Below, in pieces: positions 25,101 to 34,100 of a DNA stretch of 64,000 bases. A program made the translations under genes and the position numbers. The notes under the pieces are model-generated. The model searched no databases, was not told the origin of the DNA, and was given only the letters and a program-made list of their open reading frames with translations. Every line of letters begins with the position of its first letter. Positions within the stretch are counted from its first letter, which is position 1. The stretch is from contig SCFE01000029.1 in assembly GCA_004352715.1 (NCBI GenBank), forward strand, positions 2,171,620-2,235,619, written 5' to 3'. The DNA comes from Hofstenia miamia. Taxonomy: Eukaryota > Xenacoelomorpha > Acoela.

Positions 25101-28100
25101 AAAATAGGAGAAGTTAAAACCAAAAGTACTGCTATATTATGAGATTAATTATGAATTTAAAAATGAATTATATTATGAGATGATGAAGAATTACTTATTC
25201 CTTTTTGCTTCATTCCCCCAAAATAGGTATCTAAGTTATATTTTTGTGAGATTGGCTACATTCATAAAGTGGCATGAAATTCTCGTTGGAAAAGAGAATA
25301 AGTTGTATATAAATTGAACAGAATAGTTTTTTATAGACGAAATCCTTGCAACTTTCGAAAATGTCAATGGTCGGAAGCATCCATCAACAATTCAGATCAA
25401 ACAAATTCGCAGTACTCTTCCTCTTTTCCCAATTGTTCTTTTCCTTACTACCAGTCACGTAAGTTACATCTTTCCATCAATAATTTTATCTTTCTGTCTT
25501 AATAGGTATTTCGTCCTAGAATGTTGGACGATTCTTTCATTGAATCCCTCGGAAAGCTTTTACAGTATTTGAGATCTGTTGACTCTGGGGAAACATGCAT
25601 TGATAGTACAGGTAACATTTGATTGCGATAGTGTATTAACCAAAACATTTTTCTAATCTAATAATGATGGACTTCAGTTATTATCATTCAGTAATTTTTT
25701 TTCAAAACTTTCAAAAACTGTGTTTTCAGTTGGGGCGACCATTAGGGCCATGCGAGTACTCGAAAAATCAACGCGATATTTACGTTTTTGAACTAGTGAA
25801 CGTGAAAAATTGCAAAACTAGACTTTGATTTCATTACCTTGCCGTTTATGCAAATATAACTTTAGTTCTTTTTCAAGTTGCTAAAATTGTATCCATTGTG
25901 ATTTTCCTATTTTTCTTAAAATGTGTTTATTAATACCATAATAAATATTGCAAAAGCAGAAATTCCGTTTTCAATCATTATTTGAAGATAAAGCAAATAT
26001 ATTGATGAAAATTAGTTTATAACATTTGCTGGGTTATCATTCAGTTAAAGCTGCACATGTAATTGTCTTTCGAACTTTTGTTGGTCGAAAAGCAATTTGT
26101 TCAAGAACTTAAAATGCTTCAAACATTATCCGGCTTTAAAAATTGTATTTTTTAATAATAGTTTGTTTGTATCGAAAAACATTGCTCAATGGTAAAAATT
26201 TCCATTGTAAATTTGCAACTTCTCGTTTTGTGTTTAAAATTCATGTTTTTATATCCTTTTAAGTTTAGCAATTTTGAATAAAAAATTTTTATCTCGGTGT
26301 AAATAGTTTTTTAATCAATATTTTTGGCAGCCTGCAATTGATCTCAATATGTTGTAATTGGCTGTAGCATCTCTTCATGTCTAAAATCAAATAGATGGTA
26401 CACTTGAAATATATTTTGTGTCTTAGCAAATATACATTTTCAACAAGAATTCTTCAACAGGAATTCTTGATGTAAATATTTTATGTTGGTTGTGCTTCTT
26501 CCGGTAGTGCACCCAGTTATTTTATAAGCAATAATCCTAAAATTTCTTAGGCGGAATCAATTGGAATCACTTGTATACCGAATCCAAAATTTGATTTTCG
26601 GGTGTTAGCGTTAACCATGGTAGCCCAAATGGCATTGATTATATTAAGGTTATGTTATTTAAACTGATGAAAATTGATTCAATAATATTTTTCCGTTAAC
26701 ACAAATTAAGGAGAAAAATTCTAGCCTTTTCATTTGCTTAAATTTTCTTCAAATATCATTTTTTGCTAGGCTAAGATTGCTCATAAACATTGCTTATAAA
26801 ATTATCGGGTGTAGTCTACAATCACAAATTTAACTTAACCAACCCTACTGCTCTTACTTGTGATCATTTTTTTAGTTTTTTGCAATATTATAATTATTGC
26901 ACATAACTTTTGAGATGATGATGGAAAATGAATTTATTTTTCATAGGATAAGTAATTCGTTTAATTCAATTTGTTATTGAAATTAATGAATAAATTCGTG
27001 CAAAGTCAATTAATTCTTTTTAGAAATGGCTCTATTAAAATTTAAAATATGTGTCATTGTTTTCAGTAAACACTTAAATTGTTAGCCTTGAGTGTTAAAT
27101 AGCTCTTTATTTTCAACAAGACTAATTCATCCCCAAATTCAAAGCATTTGTCAAAATTGAACGATAAATTATAGAATTGATTTGGCATTTTGCCACTATA
27201 TAAAATTTTCCAATTAAGTTTTATTTCATTAGAGTAACAAACATTTGAAAGTATCAAAGGTGCACTTTTATATAAGAGATGAGTTCTAAATTTTTTGTGA
27301 TATTGGTGTTTCAAAGAAGTAGTTTTGGCTTAACCTGTAATTTTGAAATTCAATCGATTACTTTACGTATTTAATCTTTAAAATGTGATGCGTCTAATGC
27401 GCGATACTTTTTTATTTTTCTTTTCAATTATTGAATAAATTCTCAAAATTGTAGTAACTGTAGGGAGGCTGGCGCAGTTTAAACAAAATTTCAGTATCTT
27501 AAGTCTCTTTATAATGGCTTGCTGAACAATACCAATAGTAATTTCCAATATAGGTGTAAAATGTGTGCTATATTATCACATTTGCAAAAGCAAAATCTCA
27601 CTATTTTCTTTGAAAAAGGTTTTTTATACTGTGTTCAACTTCCAACTTGCTTCAAAGAGTGGGGCAATGTTAGGGCCTTTCATTTATTAATAGCTATGAG
27701 CTTCAATTTCTAATTCCTGTCATTTCTTTGTTTTACTTCTCTTCAATACTCTTCTTTTCTTTCTGGCTGCAGCTTTTTGGAAAGGTCGAATGCATTCGTG
27801 AGTAATATGGGACGAGATATTTCGCTGTGACGGAAATGCATCATGAACGTTATCAGTTGAAATTCTGTTTTTGTGCACAGTGATGTTCATGGGATGGTCT
27901 TTTACATGCGATGGAAGAAATTCATCATCTTGGAAGATATCGGAATCAAAGGGTAGATTCCTGAAACCAACTTTATCAGCAGTATCATAAATAGTCATTG
28001 TGGACCCTGGGTGATCTTTCATCCAGCCATCACATGCGTTACTATAGGAATGTTTGAAGGGCCCATACACTTTTTTCAAATTTATGAAGTGTGTATGAAC

Positions 28101-31100
28101 AGTGAGACGGAAATGGAAGTAAGAATACTCTATTTTCACTAGCAAAGTTCATTGCATCCAGGCTTATATTTGCTTTGATTGTTATCCAAAATCATCAAAA
28201 CTTTGCCTTTCAGGATTGATCTAACATGAGTAAGAAGGTGTTCTAGAAACAGCACAAAATCTTCTGATGTCACCCATCCAGTAGGATGAGCTTTTCCAAT
28301 TGATCCTGTTGGAGAACTTTTAATGAAGTTGTCCATGTAATGGACCCTATTGAAAATAGACATTGTCGTAATGGTTTCCCAGAAGCACTAATTGCACGAC
28401 ACAAAGTAACAAGTTGAGCATGCTTTCAGAAGCTGTCCCATCTACTTGCGTAATACCAGTTGCTGTAATGATTTTCTGTTCTGTGCTGTCCTGTCCTTTC
28501 AAAACCAAATAATAATTATCAATAATGTTTTTACATTATACATATTGAAACTTGTAGGTCGGCTGAGAAACGTTTTTTTTCGGAGTTCGAAGTAAGAGCT
28601 GCTTCATAAACTAACGTAGCCAGTCACACAACTAGTTCGTTTTTCTTTCAACGATAATTCTGGCATATTCTATTCAAGTTTATTGGTGTTTTCAATGGTC
28701 AAGTTTCTAGTCTCTTCTGTGCACAATACACAATACAAAGCTTATGCCTTCAGTAATCAGCAAAATCAACTTCCTTGCTTTTGGTGAATCCCCTAGCATT
28801 TTTAGCATAACCATATTTAGTTGCGGAAATGCTTTCTATTTTATATAGAATGATAAATTTTCAACTTACCCAATGCTCCATAATCTCTCCTCATGCTCCT
28901 TGGGCACGGTTAGGAACACTAAGAAAGTTTTCGTCTTGGTTAGATGTGAAATTTTGATACTTTCTAAATTGGATTCTATGGAACCAAAATGAAATTTTTA
29001 GTACCAGGATCACATTTAATTTCAGTTATGATCTCAGTTTGTTTTTAGTTCCAGTATCACTGAAATATTGTCTCAGGTCCTAATAAATGAGACTTGATAT
29101 TCCCGCAGAATCCTAGTTGAAAAGTGTATGTTTGCATATGATTTGGATTAAAATTTTCAGGATTACCATTTCTAATATCGATTTAGTAGAACATTTGGGT
29201 GAAGTTTAGTTAATGTAATTGCTTGTTAGGTAAATCAAAAATTTTTGCTTGTTGCCAAGATGTTTCAATATGTTTAATCCATCTTAAACCAGTTTGAAAT
29301 TGGACTTGACAGCTGAACTAAAATTTTAAAAAAATCAGCTTTAGCCGGATGAAAAACGACACTATTACTTGCTTTTAGAATGAAATTATAGGTTTACTTT
29401 TAATTTTTTAAGATTATTTTTTGTAAGCATATAGTTTTAGTGCCGACCCCCAGAACTCCTACTAGTATTAAAGGTTTGCTTGCATGCGTGTGCATTTGAT
29501 TTTGTAGTTGTACCCTTCCCTAGTTTCATCGCAACTAAAAAGTTTGAATACTGGAATAGATGTCTGAATACATTATTTCGAAATTATGTCGGACAATGTC
29601 ATTTATATTATATAATTGCAATGCCATCTATTGACGCAATTTTGTAATTATGCTCCTAATGTGTGTAAAATTATTTATAATATTCAAACGGCATTGTTTC
29701 AATACTATTTAGTGAAATTCATGTTGCGCTGTAATAAAAAATGTGATTTTTCTGTACATTGCTAAGCTTCTGCGAATTATGAACCTAGATTATTTTACGT
29801 TTAAATTAATTCGAACGCCATATTAATATTGACCTGAAAACAACTTACTGCTTTTATTACGTAGCTATGTAAGAGTCATTGAAGATTATCATAAGTATTT
29901 GTTTTCATTCTTAAAGTGTGTTGTTTCACAATTCTCATGGGCGTTGAGACAAATATTTTTATGCCCACCATATCATTTTTTTGTTTTCATTTCTGAATGC
30001 TAATTCATTCATTCATTTAAATCTGAGCATTAGAATACATGTAATTTAGGAGTCTTTCTAAGCTGTGATGAGTTTACTTCCACAACAATGTCTGTTCTTG
30101 AAGCGATTTCGCAGCATCCGCTCTTAATCTGTTGTCATGCCAAGCAGGTTAGCAACTTAAATTGAAAATGTTCTATACTATTTTACCTGATTTAGTGTGT
30201 TAACTTCATCATGCCACAATTGGCTCTTCTTGTCGTAGAAAGTGAAAACGGTAAACGTTCTTTTATCTGCCAATATTTTCTTTATTTTAGGTGATTTACG
30301 TTTGCAGTGCTTGCGTGTCTATAGTGACCTTTGTGGGCATATAATGAATCCTCAGGTTCTTAGCAATCCAGAAATAGACCCAGAGATTATTCGCGAGGCT
30401 AGGCATGCCTTCGTGGAAGATTTTGCGACGTTCATGCTTCCACAGTACGTTTTTAATTATAGAAAATTTTGGATTTCATTTTCTCTTGTCCCGCAATGTG
30501 TTGTCTCACTATTATATTTCTTTATTAGTCGATCGATAATTAGCATTTGAATCTTTCCTAAGCTCATGGTTTTTTTAGAATTTTGTGTAAGTCTTACAAC
30601 TACTTATGCGTGAAAGTATTGTGCACTTCTTAAGACTTGGGAGCTATGTCATACATTTAGATATGAACAGGTGCTTATTTATCAAGATCCAATGCCAGTT
30701 TATGGGATTAAAGTTTTAAAGACAATTCTCGAGTACCAGCCCTCTGTTGTGAAGATGATGGAGAACTCCGGACTAATTATGGTCATTTTTCAAATCATCG
30801 TTGAAAATCAGGATAATCTTGGTGGGATGGTAATTCTAAGTTTGGTTGAGATTATTCGAATCATTACTGGAATTAAAGAAGTTAACATGGATTACTTATA
30901 CTCGCAAGGTAGTGCTTGTGGTTTGTAGTATTTATAATGTAATCGTCCTTCAATTTTCATATTTTCAACATAGGTTTAAAACGCTCTTCTTGTTGAGACA
31001 TTCTTCCTACGATTTTATATGATTAGGAAAATGTTGTAGGATTATGTAAGGATATTTTATTTAATAGATTGCGATTACTCTACATCTGATGGCCTCTGTG

Positions 31101-34100
31101 TATTTGCCACTACAATCTATGCAGTAATTGAGCAGCATACATAACATAGTGTTTATTTTAATAAACATTATCTCTTAACGCACAACCTCATTTTAAAGGC
31201 CTTTCAACACCTACTTTAATGTATATTCCTGTAGAAATTATTAAAAACTTCAAGCTTTCAATATGCTGTTGAAATTCTAATGAAATTTATATCAGCTTAG
31301 AAACTGTTGAACCATTCTTGAATTGAATGGTATGCTTCTGTTAGACATTAATCCGATTTAAAAGGTATATTTAGGGGTAGATAACAATTTCAAAATATGC
31401 TAGAATTGGCTTTCCATGATTAAACATTTCTATAGTTTCATTCTTTTCTAATTTAGGATTAACTGAATCAATTACAAGTCTTATTCAATGTACAGCGGAA
31501 ATAGTTCTTGACCCCAATCAAGAGTCTTCAAAGTTCACTGCTATTTTACCATTGATTACATCCTTACTCGACACAATCCAAAATACTCTGAAGTTCCTCT
31601 CACATGTTGTGCGACAAGCTCTTCAGGTAGTCGCGGGTCATTAAATTTATACTTATTTTTTTAGACTAAGGCCGCTGGAAAAGAAGTTGACACAGGAAAG
31701 GCAGAAAGCTATCTTCAAAGAAATAGACCTTTTACTGATTTATTCTCAATATTTATTCAAATGGTTAGTCCTTTGCAGTGATATCAATTTTAAAAAAAAT
31801 TGGGCTGCCCATCAACACTAAAGACTTTTCAGCATTAGTATTCTTTGAATTCTTTGCATATTTTAGACTCAAAATTTGAAATATTTCCTAAGTATTTGTT
31901 TTTCCAGCCTGATTAATTGGATAAATTCAGCATTAATTCAATAGTATATAATTCTTGTCTAAAGTTGTAGCTTCATGAGAAAATATCTTTGAAGTTATAG
32001 AGATGATGTGTTGACTTTTGAGTGTCATTTTAGCTTATGTTGGATGATAACGACATTCAATTAAGTTTGTGTAACATACTTTTCGTCCTCATTCAGCTCT
32101 ACGCAGGCACTCGCGATGATTATTTTTCAACAGCTAACATTACAGTCCTCGAACACTCATTGAGCACCTTTGATGTAAAGAAGCAGCGACTACTTCTTCG
32201 ATTCATTAAGCGAATTGTATTTGAGCTATAGATGATTTTCCAAATATTCATTTTTATTTAGTTAACTTCCGATCCTAGTCAGATTGAAAATGTTCGGAAT
32301 TCAGCTTCAAACTTCAAGACACTGCTGGAATCAATGTCACAAAATACGTAAGATAACTTGTTTTACATACCCATACTACTTAGAAATTCGAAAAACCGTA
32401 GGATTTAAAAAAAGCAAATTTAGGTCGCAAGTTTCAATCTTGCTCTACTTTTCTAATTTAGTACTTTTAATAGAAACAAGATTATTTACAGTTATCTCCA
32501 ACATTCAATATGGAATTTCTTCCCAGCCTCTTATGTGGATGTTCTCGACAAACTTTCAAATATGGGATGTTAGAGAAATATTTTGTTCAAACGACAATGA
32601 ACATTTAATGGAAAAAGCGCAAATATTAAATTTTGCAGTTTTTTTATCAAATAGGTAAGTATGGATTTTTCAGAAACATTTCATTGTTACAAAGTCTTAT
32701 TGTAATAAAAATTTTTTCAAACTTTTTAAATTGCATTCGTTTCAAAGAAAATTTTTCAATGGTGTTTTTCAATGTTCACAGAAGTAACTGGTATGCGTCA
32801 ATTGCTTAAGGAATGCCTAGTACTACGTCATTTGTATAATTTGATGTGCAATTTTGAGATAAACGTTTCCATCGAAATGTCAACCAAGTAAATAGTGGGA
32901 CATTTTGCAAGTTCCAGTTCACCCAAAAATTATAATTGTTTCTGGCCAAAGCATTTTACTTTGTCAAATTAAATGTAACGTTTTTCTATTTTATCACTTT
33001 TTTTCAACAAAATTTTTAGAAAATTTTGCAAACGATTAGTAAAAAAACAAATTTAAAGTAGGATTATCCAGACCAAAAAGTGGTAGGCGTCCATCATTCC
33101 ATACTTTTGATGACAAGCTGTTCCCATGCATGCGTAGCCAAATAGAGCTAAGTGAAAATAACCTTAAAATGTTTAATAAGAAATAATAGTGATCACTCTT
33201 ATGTATTTTGTTAGCCAGGTCATTAGGATCGCCATGTTTTCTTCAATCTTTATGAACACTTTTTCTTGAGAAGCTTATTTTGTATGAGTTAGCATGTGTT
33301 TTGATTTGAAGTACGTAATTTGGAACACAGATAAAGTAATCCACATTCCTTTATTTTAAACGATTTTAAAGAAGTTTGTTGATAAATAGCTTTATGAGCA
33401 ATTGTGAGCAGAGGTACTTAAAGCATGTTAAGCCTTAATTTGTCGATTTTTAATGTGAGCTAAAACGTGCACAAACTACGGTTTTCAAAAGTGTTATTTA
33501 AGCAGTCATGTGATATCTTCGCACCTAACAAGTACACCTCATTTTAGGCGATGCAGTTCGATTTATGCTTTTACTGGTTGTTTGAAATTGTATAGCTATA
33601 GCACATTGACGTACAGTGCTCTAAAAATCTTCATGATTTTATTACAACTGTTCCTAGGCAATAATTCGCTAAACAAATTATTACCTTATTTTCAATATTG
33701 TAATTTTCTAATTAATTTTTTCGTGCAAAAATAGTAATGTTTTTGCGGACAATTATATAATATTTAGAGGTTATATTTTTCAGACATGGTGTGAATGTTA
33801 CTAGTGGTTTTCTATAATTCGCCATTGTATCTTTTTTTCTAGCTGTGATTTGCTGACCTGTTGAAGATTAAGTCATTCGTGTAATATTTCACCTCCAATT
33901 GATGACGTTAGAATACTTTTATACTTCTATTGTTTACAGATCACTTATAAATGATTTGATATATTTAGTTTAAAAACGATATATTGCTACCAGGAATGTT
34001 CCTTTAAATGTATTAACTTATGACTCCTGTTTANTATTTAAGCAGTCATGTGATATCTTCGCACCTAACAAGTACACCTCATTTTAGGCGATGCAGTTCA

